A DNA stretch of 64,000 nucleotides, from NCBI GenBank assembly GCA_014656495.1, contig BNCN01000016.1, positions 1 through 64,000 on the forward strand, given 5' to 3'. The position numbers and the translations under genes were made by a program. The notes under the pieces are model-generated. The model saw nothing but the letters and a program-made list of their open reading frames with translations, did no database searches and was not told the origin of the DNA. The stretch is from Comamonas sp. KCTC 72670 (GTDB lineage Bacteria; Myxococcota; Myxococcia; Myxococcales; Myxococcaceae). This document shows positions 9,607-19,496 of this stretch, in pieces. Every line of letters starts with the position of its first letter. Position 1 is the stretch's first letter.

Positions 9607-10437
9607 TCAGCGCTTCAGCGACAACCCGAGCCGGTAGACGTCCTGACCGGCCCAACCCGCGCGGCGGGCCAGCTCGGTGCTGAGCGCCTTGAGCTTCTCG
9701 CCGCGGGCAAGCCCCTCCTCCAGGGCCCGGCGCAGCTCCTCTTCGGACCAGCGTGTCTCCCCGGTGCGGCCCTCCACCAGGACCACCACCTCTCCCCGAG
9801 CCTCCTCGGCGGCGTAGCGCGCCGCCAGCTCCGTCAGGGTGCCCCGGGCGAACTCCTCGTGCAGCTTCGTCAGCTCGCGAGCCACGCAGGCGCGCCGGTC
9901 CCCCCACACCTCGAGCAGGTCCGGCAGCGTCTCCGCGAGCCGGCGCGGGGATTCGTAGAGCACCAGCGTGGCGGAGAGCTGCGCGACCTCCTCCAGCATG
10001 GCGCGGCGCTCGGCCCCCTTGCGCGGGAGGAAGCCCAGGAAGTGGAAGCGGCCCGTGGGCAGGCCCGAGGCGCTCAGCGCCGCCACCAGCGCGGTGGGCC
10101 CTGGCACGGGCACCACGTTCAGCCCCCGCTCCAGCGCCTCGGAAACCAGCTTCTCGCCCGGGTCGCTGATGGCGGGGCTGCCCGCATCGGTGACGAGCGC
10201 GCAGTCGTCCCCTTCGGCGATCCGGTCCAGGATGCGCCCGGCGCGCTGCCCCTCCGCGAAGGCGGGCAGGCTCACCAGGTCCTTCCCTCCGATGCCGAAG
10301 TGGTCGAGCAACACCCGTGAGTGCCGGGTGTCCTCGCACGCGATGAAGCGCACGGCGCGCAGCGTCTCCAGCGCGCGAGACGTGACGTCCCCCAGGTTCC
10401 CGATGGGCGTCGCCACCAGATAGAGCGTTCCAGCCAT
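9607..10437 (-). CDS. rsmI: 16S rRNA (cytidine1402-2'-O)-methyltransferase RsmI (276 aa)
   Basis: SAM-dependent methyltransferase of the tetrapyrrole-methylase fold that 2'-O-methylates C1402 in the ribosomal P site. The N-terminus GTLYLVATPIGNLGD is diagnostic. Also visible are EDTRHSRVLLDHFGI, LVTDAGSPAISDPG and the VPGPTALVAALSASGLP signature of the family. Length is normal. The start ATG has AGAGGA upstream. It begins 12 bp after yraN on the same strand; this pairing is common in bacteria, so they are probably co-transcribed. Confidence 0.96.
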   Translation of the reverse strand: MAGTLYLVATPIGNLGDVTSRALETLRAVRFIACEDTRHSRVLLDHFGIGGKDLVSLPAFAEGQRAGRILDRIAEGDDCALVTDAGSPAISDPGEKLVSEALERGLNVVPVPGPTALVAALSASGLPTGRFHFLGFLPRKGAERRAMLEEVAQLSATLVLYESPRRLAETLPDLLEVWGDRRACVARELTKLHEEFARGTLTELAARYAAEEARGEVVVLVEGRTGETRWSEEELRRALEEGLARGEKLKALSTELARRAGWAGQDVYRLGLSLKR

Positions 10438-10449
10438 GGCGTCGTCCTC

Positions 10450-10830
10450 TCACATCCCCGCGTCGAAGGCGCCAGGGATGTGCTCCACCGTGGCGTGCGC
10501 ACCGCGCCCCACCACCGAAATCACATCGAAGCGAAGCATCCGCCCCCGCAGCTCATGCGCGAAGAGGTAACGCAGCGCCGCCTTCACCACCCGGCGCTGC
10601 TTCGCGAAGGACACGCTGTGGGAAGGATCTCCCCAGGTCGCCGTGGAGCGCATCCGCACCTCCACGAAGCACACCAGGTCCTCGCGCTCCACCACGACGT
10701 CCAACTCCCCGTAGCGGCAGGTCCAGTTCCGATGCCGGACCCGCCACCCCTGCGCCTCCAGGAAACGGACCGCCGCCTCCTCGCCCGCGTCCCCATACGC
10801 CCGCCGCTCCCGCGGCTCCGCCCCGCCCAT
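10450..10830 (-). CDS. yraN: YraN family protein (UPF0102, 126 aa)
   Basis: Small protein with the restriction-endonuclease-like fold of the UPF0102 family. The conserved GE(x)AAxxFLxxxGW opening (GEEAAVRFLEAQGWRV), the ELDVVV segment and the FVEVRMRS segment hold the D-ExK-like positions typical of the fold; in this copy the usual FVEVK lysine is arginine (FVEVR). The family is thought to act on branched or recombining DNA, but the biochemical role is not settled. The start has GGAGG a few bases upstream. It lies between the YhaN-like gene and rsmI. Confidence 0.93.
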   Translation of the reverse strand: MGGAEPRERRAYGDAGEEAAVRFLEAQGWRVRHRNWTCRYGELDVVVEREDLVCFVEVRMRSTATWGDPSHSVSFAKQRRVVKAALRYLFAHELRGRMLRFDVISVVGRGAHATVEHIPGAFDAGM

Positions 10831-10880
10831 CCGTCCTCCCCGGCGCGCCTCCCGAATGGAGGCAACCCGCCACGTCCACC

Positions 10881-12788
10881 TCAGACGTTAACGGGGCCGT
10901 CCGACATCTGCGCGAAGCCAGGGTGCGAGGTGACGTGCAGCACCTGCGTCAGCGTGCCCAGGTGCTTCAGCATGCGGGCGATGAGGGGCAGCTTCACCTC
11001 CTCCATGCCGACGAAGACATCCTCCAGGAGGAAGGGACGCTTCACCCGGGCGCTCGCCTTCTCCACCACCGTCATCCGCAGCGCCAGGTAGTAGAGGTCC
11101 AGGTCCTTCGCGGGCAGCTCGCCCACGGGCACCTTGCGGCCCGACGCCAGCGCGAAGGCCCGCCCCTCGCGGTCCCACTCGATGCCCTGGTAGCGCCGGT
11201 CCGTGAGCGCGGTGAGGTACTGGACGCACCGCTCCTTCAGCATCCCCTGCACCGACAGCACGTCCGTGGTGAAGACGTCCGCGGCCTGGGACAGCAGCGC
11301 GGGGGATGGGTCCTCGAGGGGCTCGGCGGCTGGTGCGGCGCCGTCCGGCCCGGGGGCCACGGGCGCTGGCGGCGCCTTGGCCAGGGCGATGGACTCCTTC
11401 ACGCGCCCGATCTCACGCTCCACCTCCCGGATGTCGCGCACGTAGCTGCCCTTCTGGGACAGCTCCGCGTTGAGGGCCTCCTGCTCGGCCTTCAGGGCCT
11501 GCATCTGCGTGGCCGCGGCGATGTAGTCCGGATCCGCCTCGATGGCCTGCAGTTGCTCCTGCAGCTCCACGACGCGGGCGGCGAGCAGCTCCTTGCGCTC
11601 CAGGGCCGGAGCGATGGCGTCCAGCGCCTCCACCTCCAGCGCCTTCTGGGCCATGCGCAGCGGCGCGGCCTCGGCTTCGTACTCCTCCAGGATCTTCTTC
11701 TCCCGGCTCTCGAAGCGGCCCTCCTTGCTCCCGTGCTGTGTCGCCTTCTGGAGATCATCCACGTAGCGAAGCGCGATGAAGGCGGCCACGCCGAAGGCCG
11801 GGATGTCCAGCAGCGCCAGGTAACGGAACGCGCGGTCCACACCGAAGCCCAGGCCCAATGCGAGCCCCAGGAAGAGCACCCCGGCGCCCAGGCCCGCCCA
11901 GAAGCCCGCGCTCTGCGTCAGCGGCGGCACGGACACGGGACGCGACGCCTCTTCCTGCTCCCGGTCCGCGTTGAGGCGCGCCAGAGCATCATCCCGACGG
12001 GCAATGGCCTTCGGGTGGCGGTTCACGCGGTTGATGATGTCCTGGGGCAGCCCCAGGGACTCGGGCGTGGGCGCCGCGCGCCAGGCGGCCTCCGCCTCGG
12101 AGATGGCGACCTTCAGCCCCTGCGTCCCCGTCAGCTTCTGCTCGGCATCGAAGATCTGCGAGGCCACGCCATCGGCCTTGAACTGGAGGCCATCCACCTC
12201 GGTGGCGGCCACCAGCTCCTGCTCCAGCGCGCGCAGCTTCGCCTCCGCGGCGGGGATGTCCTCGGCGGGCTGCACCGTGGACGCAGAGGCCAGCGAGGGA
12301 AACTTGCCGGAGGTCTTCGGATCCACCTTCCCCGCGGCGGCCGCGGCCTGCTTCCGGGGACGCTTCGACGGCAGCTGCCCTGTCTGCAGGCAGTACACCT
12401 GCTCGAAGGTGGTTCGCGGCGGCAGGCCCACCTGCCCACGGAGGAACTGGCTAATCTCCGAGGCGTCCGACGACACGAGCTCCGGTTGCTGCGTGGAGGG
12501 ATTCATCCGGTGCAGCGTCCCGGAGCCTCCGAGCTCGCGCAGCACGCGGTACGTCATCCCATCCACCCCCACCAGCGTCAGCGCCGCCTTGCCTGACTTG
12601 GCACCCGGCGCGATGAAGGTGGCGTCACCCCCGCGCCCATCCGCGAACAGCAGCGCGAGGGACAGGCCCGCCAGGGGGCTCATCTCCGCAGAGGGCGGCT
12701 TGAGGACGAGGTACCCGCTCTTGAGGGCAAAGCGCCCCGCGGGGGAGAAACCGCGGACGTTCTGGACGGCGACTTCGGCGAATTGCAT
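10881..12788 (-). CDS. YhaN/SMC-like membrane protein with lost Walker A (635 aa)
   Basis: The overall plan matches YhaN-type RecN/SMC-like ATPases: an N-terminal half-domain, a pair of transmembrane helices in the middle (about 294-316 and 322-342), a coiled coil (about 360-470) and a C-terminal ABC-like half-domain (about 545-625). Where relatives carry GPNEAGKST this protein has KPPSAEMSPL (30-39), so the P-loop is gone. The Walker B region is recognisable but altered (RPFLLEDVFVGME, 584-596), as is the signature region before it (PAKDLDLYYLALRM). It is therefore probably a non-hydrolysing structural relative. An Ala/Lys/Pro-rich insert lies at 140-185. The start is ATG with a weak ribosome-binding site. 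No YhaO-like nuclease is adjacent. The family call is inference from architecture. Confidence 0.7.
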   Translation of the reverse strand: MQFAEVAVQNVRGFSPAGRFALKSGYLVLKPPSAEMSPLAGLSLALLFADGRGGDATFIAPGAKSGKAALTLVGVDGMTYRVLRELGGSGTLHRMNPSTQQPELVSSDASEISQFLRGQVGLPPRTTFEQVYCLQTGQLPSKRPRKQAAAAAGKVDPKTSGKFPSLASASTVQPAEDIPAAEAKLRALEQELVAATEVDGLQFKADGVASQIFDAEQKLTGTQGLKVAISEAEAAWRAAPTPESLGLPQDIINRVNRHPKAIARRDDALARLNADREQEEASRPVSVPPLTQSAGFWAGLGAGVLFLGLALGLGFGVDRAFRYLALLDIPAFGVAAFIALRYVDDLQKATQHGSKEGRFESREKKILEEYEAEAAPLRMAQKALEVEALDAIAPALERKELLAARVVELQEQLQAIEADPDYIAAATQMQALKAEQEALNAELSQKGSYVRDIREVEREIGRVKESIALAKAPPAPVAPGPDGAAPAAEPLEDPSPALLSQAADVFTTDVLSVQGMLKERCVQYLTALTDRRYQGIEWDREGRAFALASGRKVPVGELPAKDLDLYYLALRMTVVEKASARVKRPFLLEDVFVGMEEVKLPLIARMLKHLGTLTQVLHVTSHPGFAQMSDGPVNV

Positions 12789-12812
12789 GGCTCGCGCATG
12801 TTAGCGCGAATG

Positions 12813-12846
12813 AAAAAAGGAGCGTCCTGGATTGGACGCTCCTTTT
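12813..12846 (-). terminator. Rho-independent terminator of the rpsP-rplS operon
   Basis: A 13-bp perfect stem, AAAAGGAGCGTCC (12815-12827) against GGACGCTCCTTTT (12834-12846), has a 6-nt loop. Read on the minus strand it ends in a run of six U residues. It lies 24 bp after the rplS stop and separates the operon from the YhaN-like gene. Confidence 0.9.
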
Positions 12847-12869
12847 CACTGCGGAAGCGCGGGAAGCGC

Positions 12870-13259
12870 TCAGGAAGCCGCGGCGGCCTTCTTGGAGGCC
12901 TTCGCGTTCGGCTCCTCGAGCACGTCGACGCGGGCGGCCTTGCCCTTGAGCTCACGGAGGTAGAACAGGCGCTTGCGGTTCACGTCACCGCGCGAGAGGA
13001 CCTCGATCTTCTCGTAGCGGGGGCTGTGCAGGGGGAACACGCGCTCGACGCCCACGCCGAAGGAGAGCTTGCGCACCGTGAAGGTGGCGCGGTGGTTGCC
13101 CTTCGTCTTCCGGATGACGATGCCCTCGAACGCCTGCACGCGCTCCTTCTCGCCCTCCTTGACCTTCCAGTGGACGCGCACGGAGTCACCAGTGTTGAAC
13201 ACGGTGACATCCTGGCGCAGGAACTTGGCCTCGATGTGCTGAATGGCGGCGTGGCGCAT
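12870..13259 (-). CDS. rplS: 50S ribosomal protein L19 (129 aa)
   Basis: Large-subunit protein at the 30S-50S interface. Conserved L19 segments are visible: FNTGDSVRVHWKVKEGEKER, VQAFEGIVI, GVGVERVFPLHSP and RGDVNRKRLFYLR. The C-terminus is an Ala/Lys extension. I chose ATG 13259 (MRHAAIQHIEAKF), which aligns with the family N-terminus and has CGGAG 8 nt upstream; the frame is open further back to 13358 but those residues do not resemble L19. It is the last gene of the rpsP-khpA-rimM-trmD-rplS cluster, 119 bp after trmD. Confidence 0.97.
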   Translation of the reverse strand: MRHAAIQHIEAKFLRQDVTVFNTGDSVRVHWKVKEGEKERVQAFEGIVIRKTKGNHRATFTVRKLSFGVGVERVFPLHSPRYEKIEVLSRGDVNRKRLFYLRELKGKAARVDVLEEPNAKASKKAAAAS

Positions 13260-13378
13260 GACAAACTCCGGAAAAACTTTGAACTGACGCGATGGTCGCG
13301 TGAAAGAGCGGGCCGTACTAACAGAGAGAGCGGTGTCGGACAAGCCCTGATGATCCAACCTGCTAGCAACGCTCAGGG

Positions 13379-14122
13379 TTACAGCTCTTCCTCCCGGCGA
13401 GCCAGAAGTTTCTGGTCGGCCTTGGACAACTCCACGCGGGCGTAGAGGTCCGGGCGGCGCGCTTGCGTGAGCACCAACGACTTCCAGCGGCGCCAGCGGG
13501 CAATCCGGGCATGGTCGCCAGACTGGAGGGCGGCGGGCACCTCGACGCCCCGGAACACAGGCGGGCGGGTGTACTGGGGATGCTCCAAGAGCCCCTCCTC
13601 GAAGCTCTCGGTGACGGACGAGTCCACGTTGCCGAGCACCCCGGGCACCAGTCGCGCCACCGCGTCCACCACCGTCATCGCGGCCAGCTCGCCACCGGTG
13701 AGGACGAAGTCTCCCAGCGACAGCTCCCCGTCGAGGTGGGGCATCACCCGCTCGTCCACGCCCTCATACCGGCCACACACCAGGATGAGGCCTGCGTCGT
13801 GGCGCACCAGCTCACGCGCGGTGGCCTGCGTGAAGGTCGGGCCCCGAGGACTCATGAGCAGCGCCTTGGCGCCCGGCAGCCGGCCCTTCGCGGCCTCGAT
13901 GGCGGCCACCAGCGGCTCCGGCTTCATCACCATGCCAGCACCGCCACCGTAGGGCGCATCGTCGGTGACGCGGTGCTTGCCCTCGGCGTACTCGCGGATG
14001 TCGGTGATGGTGGCGGCGAGGAGACCCTTCTCCTGCGCCTTGCCGAGGATGCTGGCCCCCAGGTAGCCGGACACCATGCCGGGGAACAGCGTGAGGATCT
14101 CCACCGGGTACGGTGGGCTCAT
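13379..14122 (-). CDS. trmD: tRNA (guanine37-N1)-methyltransferase TrmD (247 aa)
   Basis: SPOUT-class enzyme that methylates G37 next to the anticodon and so prevents +1 frameshifting. Recognisable are VEILTLFPGMVSGYLGASILGKA at the N-terminus, the DDAPYGGGAGMV loop, LLMSPRGPTFTQ, LVCGRYEGVDERV and the trefoil-knot segment GDFVLTGGELAA. Length is standard. The start ATG overlaps the rimM stop (ATGA), indicating translational coupling within the ribosome-maturation operon. Confidence 0.98.
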   Translation of the reverse strand: MSPPYPVEILTLFPGMVSGYLGASILGKAQEKGLLAATITDIREYAEGKHRVTDDAPYGGGAGMVMKPEPLVAAIEAAKGRLPGAKALLMSPRGPTFTQATARELVRHDAGLILVCGRYEGVDERVMPHLDGELSLGDFVLTGGELAAMTVVDAVARLVPGVLGNVDSSVTESFEEGLLEHPQYTRPPVFRGVEVPAALQSGDHARIARWRRWKSLVLTQARRPDLYARVELSKADQKLLARREEEL

Positions 14123-14682
14123 TCCGCGTCCTCCGGGCCTCCACCCGACTCGGCGCCCTTGCGGCCCGCATCCACGTACTCGGGCGGCTGGATGACGATG
14201 CGCCCCGCGGCGATGTCCACCGAGGGCACGAACTCGTCCGCGAAGGGCACCACGAGCTCCTCGCGGCCCTGGGCCCGGATGACCAGGTTGGGCACCTCGC
14301 CGGTGGCCCAGATCTCCTCCACGCGGCCCAGCGTGTTGCCCGCGACATCCACCGCCTCGAGCCCCACCAGGTCCCCTTGGAAGAACTCACCCTCGGCGGG
14401 CGGCTCCAGGTCCTCGCGGAAGACGAACACCTTGGCGCCCACGAGCGCCTCCGCGTCGTTGCGCGACGCCACGCCTTCGAGGACGACGATGTCCTCCTTG
14501 GGCGTGGGCCGCAGACCTTCCAGGCGCAGCACCTTCTCCTCGCCCGCGCGGGTCCGCACGAAGATGCGCTCGACGGAGTCGAGCGTCTCGGACGACGGAT
14601 CCAACGCGCGGATGGCCACCTCGCCGCGCAACCCATGCGCACGCGAGACGTAACCCAGCTCGAGGTAGGGGCTGGCCTTCAC
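14119..14682 (-). CDS. rimM: Ribosome maturation factor RimM (187 aa)
   Basis: Assembly factor for the 30S head that binds S19. The N-terminal segment LELGYVSRAHGLRGEVAIR is the RimM signature. A PRC-barrel-like C-terminal half contains the family segments FFQGDLVGLEAVD, VPNLVIRAQGREELVVPFADEFV and VDIAAGRIVIQPPEY. It ends in a short Gly/Glu-rich tail. The start is GTG and overlaps the khpA stop; the gene's own stop overlaps the trmD start. Order khpA-rimM-trmD is conserved across many bacteria. Confidence 0.97.
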   Translation of the reverse strand: MKASPYLELGYVSRAHGLRGEVAIRALDPSSETLDSVERIFVRTRAGEEKVLRLEGLRPTPKEDIVVLEGVASRNDAEALVGAKVFVFREDLEPPAEGEFFQGDLVGLEAVDVAGNTLGRVEEIWATGEVPNLVIRAQGREELVVPFADEFVPSVDIAAGRIVIQPPEYVDAGRKGAESGGGPEDAE

Positions 14683-14966
14683 TGCGCGGAGTCCGGAACG
14701 GCCGCCGGTGCGCCTGCCGCATTGCGCCGGTCGTCGAGGATCTCCAGTCGCACCTTCTGCCCGGACTTCTGGGCGGCGGCGCTGAGCAGCGTCCGGAGGG
14801 CATTCACGGTGCGCCCATCACGTCCGATGACCTTGCCGACGTCCTCGGCGGAGACCTTCAGCTCATAGAGCCGGGCCCCTTCCGCCTCGGACAAACGCAG
14901 GCTGACCTGGTCAGGATGATCGACCAGGGCCCGCGCCAGATAGGTAAGAAGCTGCTCCACGTCCAC
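14679..14966 (-). CDS. khpA: KH-domain RNA-binding protein KhpA (95 aa)
   Basis: Small single-KH-domain protein (YlqC/KhpA family) that binds RNA, in other bacteria often with KhpB. The KH core is clear: KVSAEDVGKVIGRDGRTVNA carries the GxxG loop (GRDG). Length and position between rpsP and rimM are as in most bacteria. The start codon is GTG, 11 bp after the rpsP stop, and the stop overlaps the rimM start. Confidence 0.95.
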   Translation of the reverse strand: MDVEQLLTYLARALVDHPDQVSLRLSEAEGARLYELKVSAEDVGKVIGRDGRTVNALRTLLSAAAQKSGQKVRLEILDDRRNAAGAPAAVPDSAQ

Positions 14967-14977
14967 TCGGGCGTGGC

Positions 14978-15238
14978 TCAGACCGCGGGAGCGGGCTTGG
15001 CCTTACCAGCGACCTTGATGAGGTCGGCGACCGTCTCGGACGGCGTCGCGCCGGTCTTCAGCCAGTAGTTGAGGCGCTCCTCGTTGAACTCCACCTTCGG
15101 CGGCTCCAGGTTCGGGTCGTACGCACCCACGGCCTCGATGAACTTGCCGTCCCGGGGATTGCGGGAATCGGTGGCGACCACGTGGTAGTACGGCTTCTTC
15201 TTGGCGCCCGCGCGGGCAAGACGGAGGACAACGGCCAT
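14978..15238 (-). CDS. rpsP: 30S ribosomal protein S16 (86 aa)
   Basis: Small-subunit assembly protein. The opening MAVVLRLARAGAKKKPYYHV, ATDSRNPRDGKFIEAVGAYDP and LNYWLKTGATPSETV are canonical S16. The ATG is preceded by GGAGAG. This is the first gene of the operon rpsP-khpA-rimM-trmD-rplS, with a near-consensus promoter about 50 bp upstream. The ffh gene that often precedes rpsP is not present here; rlmN lies upstream. Confidence 0.98.
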   Translation of the reverse strand: MAVVLRLARAGAKKKPYYHVVATDSRNPRDGKFIEAVGAYDPNLEPPKVEFNEERLNYWLKTGATPSETVADLIKVAGKAKPAPAV

Positions 15239-15285
15239 TGAATGCTCTCCAACGAACAGGAAACGTCTTAGGAAAGGGGTGGCGC

Positions 15286-15314
15286 TCTTAACGCCGCTCC
15301 CGCTGGATTGTCAA
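15286..15314 (-). promoter_or_regulatory. Strong sigma-70 promoter of the rpsP operon
   Basis: On the minus strand TTGACA (15314-15309) and TTAAGA (15291-15286) are separated by exactly 17 bp. Initiation near 15279 would give a leader of about 40 nt before the rpsP ATG at 15238. It is the closest match to consensus that I see in the window and fits a housekeeping ribosomal operon. It lies just past the rlmN stop. Confidence 0.8.
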
Positions 15315-15328
15315 GGAAGCTCGGGACC

Positions 15329-16465
15329 TTATGTCTGGGTCTCGGCCCCGGGTTGCGTCTCGCCGCGATTGGCGAGCTGCCCGCAGGCGCCGGCGATGTC
15401 CCGGCCCCGGTTCCTGCGGATGTAGGCGGCCACATGGCCGTCCGCGAGAATGGCGCGAAACTCCTCCGCGCGCTCCTCGCCTGTCGTGTGGAACCCCAGG
15501 CCGGGATTCTCGTTGTAGGGAATCAGGTTCACCTTCACCGGGATGCCCTTGAGCAGCTCGATGAGCCGGTGCGCGTCCTCGTCCGCGTCGTTGAAGCCCT
15601 TGATGAGGACGTACTCGAAGGTGATGCGGCGCCCCTGGCGCAGCGGGAACGTGCGGCAGGCGTCCAGCAGCGCCGCGATGTTCCACTTGCGGTTGACGGG
15701 CATCGTCTTGCTGCGCTGCTCGTCCGTGCTGGCGTTGAGGGAGATGGCCAGCTTCACGTCCGTCTCCTTGCCGAAGCGCTCGATCATCGGCACCAGGCCC
15801 ACGGTGGAGACCGTGATGTGACGGTGGCTGAAGTTGGGCCCATCCTGGGACTGGAGGATGGCGAGCGCCGTCTTCAGGTTCTCGAAGTTGTGGAGCGGCT
15901 CGCCCATCCCCATGAAGACCAGGTTGGAGAGCGGGCGGAGCGTCTCGTGCCCCTCGTTCTTGCGGACCTCGCGGTTCACCGCGTGGACCTGGGCGACGAT
16001 CTCGCTGGCGGTGAGGTTGCGCTTGAGCCCCATGGTGCCCGTCATGCAGAAGCTACAGGCCATGGCGCAGCCCACCTGGGTGGACACACACAGCGTCCTG
16101 CGGTCCTCGGCGGGCATGTAGACGGACTCGATGAAGCGCCCGTCCCGCGTCTTCCACCGGTACTTGATGGTGCCGTCGATGCTGCGCTGCTCCAGGTCCT
16201 TCACCAGGGGGATGATCTCCGCCCGCGTCCGCAGCTTCTCGCGCAGGGCCTTGGAGAGATCCGTCATCTCGTCGAACGAGGTGGCGCCGCGCTGGTGCAG
16301 CCAGCGGTACACCTGCGGGGCACGGAAGGCGCGCTCACCCAGCTCCTCGGTCACGAAGCGCGTCAGCGCCTCCATGGACAGGCTGGCCACGTCCACCAGC
16401 TTGGCGGGCGCGGGAGCCGGCAAGGGCTCGGTGACTGGCAGGGAGGTGGCGGAGGTCTCTGACAT
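15329..16465 (-). CDS. rlmN: Dual-specificity 23S rRNA A2503 / tRNA A37 C2-methyltransferase RlmN (378 aa)
   Basis: Radical-SAM enzyme that methylates C2 of A2503 in the peptidyl-transferase centre. The 4Fe-4S motif CxxxCxxC appears as CAMACSFC, preceded by the family segment TLCVSTQVGCAM and followed by MTGTMGLKRNLTASEI. Also visible are NLVFMGMGEPLHNFEN and the C-terminal region with the catalytic cysteine (AGACGQLAN). I chose ATG 16465 (MSETSATSLP); the open frame back to 16624 adds residues that do not resemble the family. A Pro/Ala-rich N-terminal stretch of ~25 residues precedes the conserved domain. Confidence 0.96.
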   Translation of the reverse strand: MSETSATSLPVTEPLPAPAPAKLVDVASLSMEALTRFVTEELGERAFRAPQVYRWLHQRGATSFDEMTDLSKALREKLRTRAEIIPLVKDLEQRSIDGTIKYRWKTRDGRFIESVYMPAEDRRTLCVSTQVGCAMACSFCMTGTMGLKRNLTASEIVAQVHAVNREVRKNEGHETLRPLSNLVFMGMGEPLHNFENLKTALAILQSQDGPNFSHRHITVSTVGLVPMIERFGKETDVKLAISLNASTDEQRSKTMPVNRKWNIAALLDACRTFPLRQGRRITFEYVLIKGFNDADEDAHRLIELLKGIPVKVNLIPYNENPGLGFHTTGEERAEEFRAILADGHVAAYIRRNRGRDIAGACGQLANRGETQPGAETQT

Positions 16466-16662
16466 CGTCGTAGCGCTTAACGGAAGGCCCTGGGGCGTCC
16501 CTTCCCACACCTGGGCACGGCAAGTCAAAGGAGCCCATGCTCCCCTGCCCGCCGCCTGGACACTACCCGGTCCGTCACTCGAAAGAACAGCGGCCCGGGC
16601 CCGCGCCTTCACGAGCGCGGACACCGGGCCTGGAACAGCGGCCCCGCAAGGGGGCCGGCCGG

Positions 16663-17100
16663 CTACTTCTGGTACGGGTAGGAGTGGATCTCCGTCTCCC
16701 GGAAGAAGTACGCGATCTCGATCTTCGCGTTCTCCAGGCTGTCGGAGCCGTGCACCGTGTTCTTGTCGATGCTGGTCGCGAAGTCCTTGCGGATGGTGCC
16801 TTCGGCGGCCTGGGCCGGGTTGGTGGCGCCCATGATGTCCCGGTTGGCCAGGACGGCGTTCTCGCCCTCCAGCACCATCAGGACGACCGGGCCGGAGATC
16901 ATGAACTGCACCAGGTCCTTGAAGAAGGGCCGGGCCTTGTGGACCGCGTAGAAGCCCTCGGCCTGCGCCTGGGACAGGTGCTGCAGGCGGATGGCGACCG
17001 GCTTCAGCCCCTTCTCCTCGAAGCGGCTGATGATCTTCCCGATGACGCCCTTCTCCAGGCCGTCCGGCTTGATGATGGACAGCGTACGCTCGATGGCCAT
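16663..17100 (-). CDS. ndk: Nucleoside diphosphate kinase (145 aa)
   Basis: Balances NTP and dNTP pools by phosphate transfer through a phospho-histidine. The opening MAIERTLSIIKPDGLEKG, the KARPFF segment, GATNPAQAAEGTIRKDFA and the active-site motif NTVHGSDS (catalytic His) are all intact. Length is typical. It starts 33 bp after sucD on the same strand, so it is probably the last gene of the TCA transcript; this coupling links GTP or ATP made by succinyl-CoA synthetase to the nucleotide pool. Confidence 0.98.
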   Translation of the reverse strand: MAIERTLSIIKPDGLEKGVIGKIISRFEEKGLKPVAIRLQHLSQAQAEGFYAVHKARPFFKDLVQFMISGPVVLMVLEGENAVLANRDIMGATNPAQAAEGTIRKDFATSIDKNTVHGSDSLENAKIEIAYFFRETEIHSYPYQK

Positions 17101-17133
17101 GTGACTGGCTCCTTCTCGTGTTTGCGTTGGGGT

Positions 17134-18033
<900 letters not shown>

Positions 18034-18062
18034 GGCGTTCTTTCCGGAAAGAGTGCGCGGGA

Positions 18063-19223
<1,161 letters not shown>

Positions 19224-19428
19224 CGAGGCTCCGGTGGAGACGAGGGGAGACAGCCTGAGAGAGGCGTCAGCGCCGGGCCCTCATTGCGCAGAAAGCGACG
19301 GAGTGCAAGACCGTTTGACCCCGGTACACCTCCACCGTCCGACAGGGTGCATGGCAGATAATCAGGAATGTCCGCGAAGATGAGGCGGCCTTCACTTCCG
19401 GACGGCCCTGCGCACGCCTGAACGGGCA

Positions 19429-19469
19429 CGGCCCCGCCCGGCGCCTCGAGGGGACGCCGGACGGGGCCG
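19429..19469 (-). terminator. Large hairpin after sdhB
   Basis: CGGCCCCGCCCGGCG (19429-19443) pairs with CGCCGGACGGGGCCG (19455-19469), with one internal mismatch and an 11-nt loop. It lies just beyond the sdhB stop and before sucC. No U-run follows, but the stem is very stable. It probably separates the sdhAB and sucCD-ndk transcripts. Confidence 0.55.
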
Positions 19470-19496
19470 CGTGAAACCTGAACCCCGGGGACCGCC

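Noticed and set aside
13260..13358. N-terminal extension of L19
   Set aside because: The frame is open back to 13358, but the added residues do not resemble L19, and the ATG at 13259 has a good ribosome-binding site and the family N-terminus.
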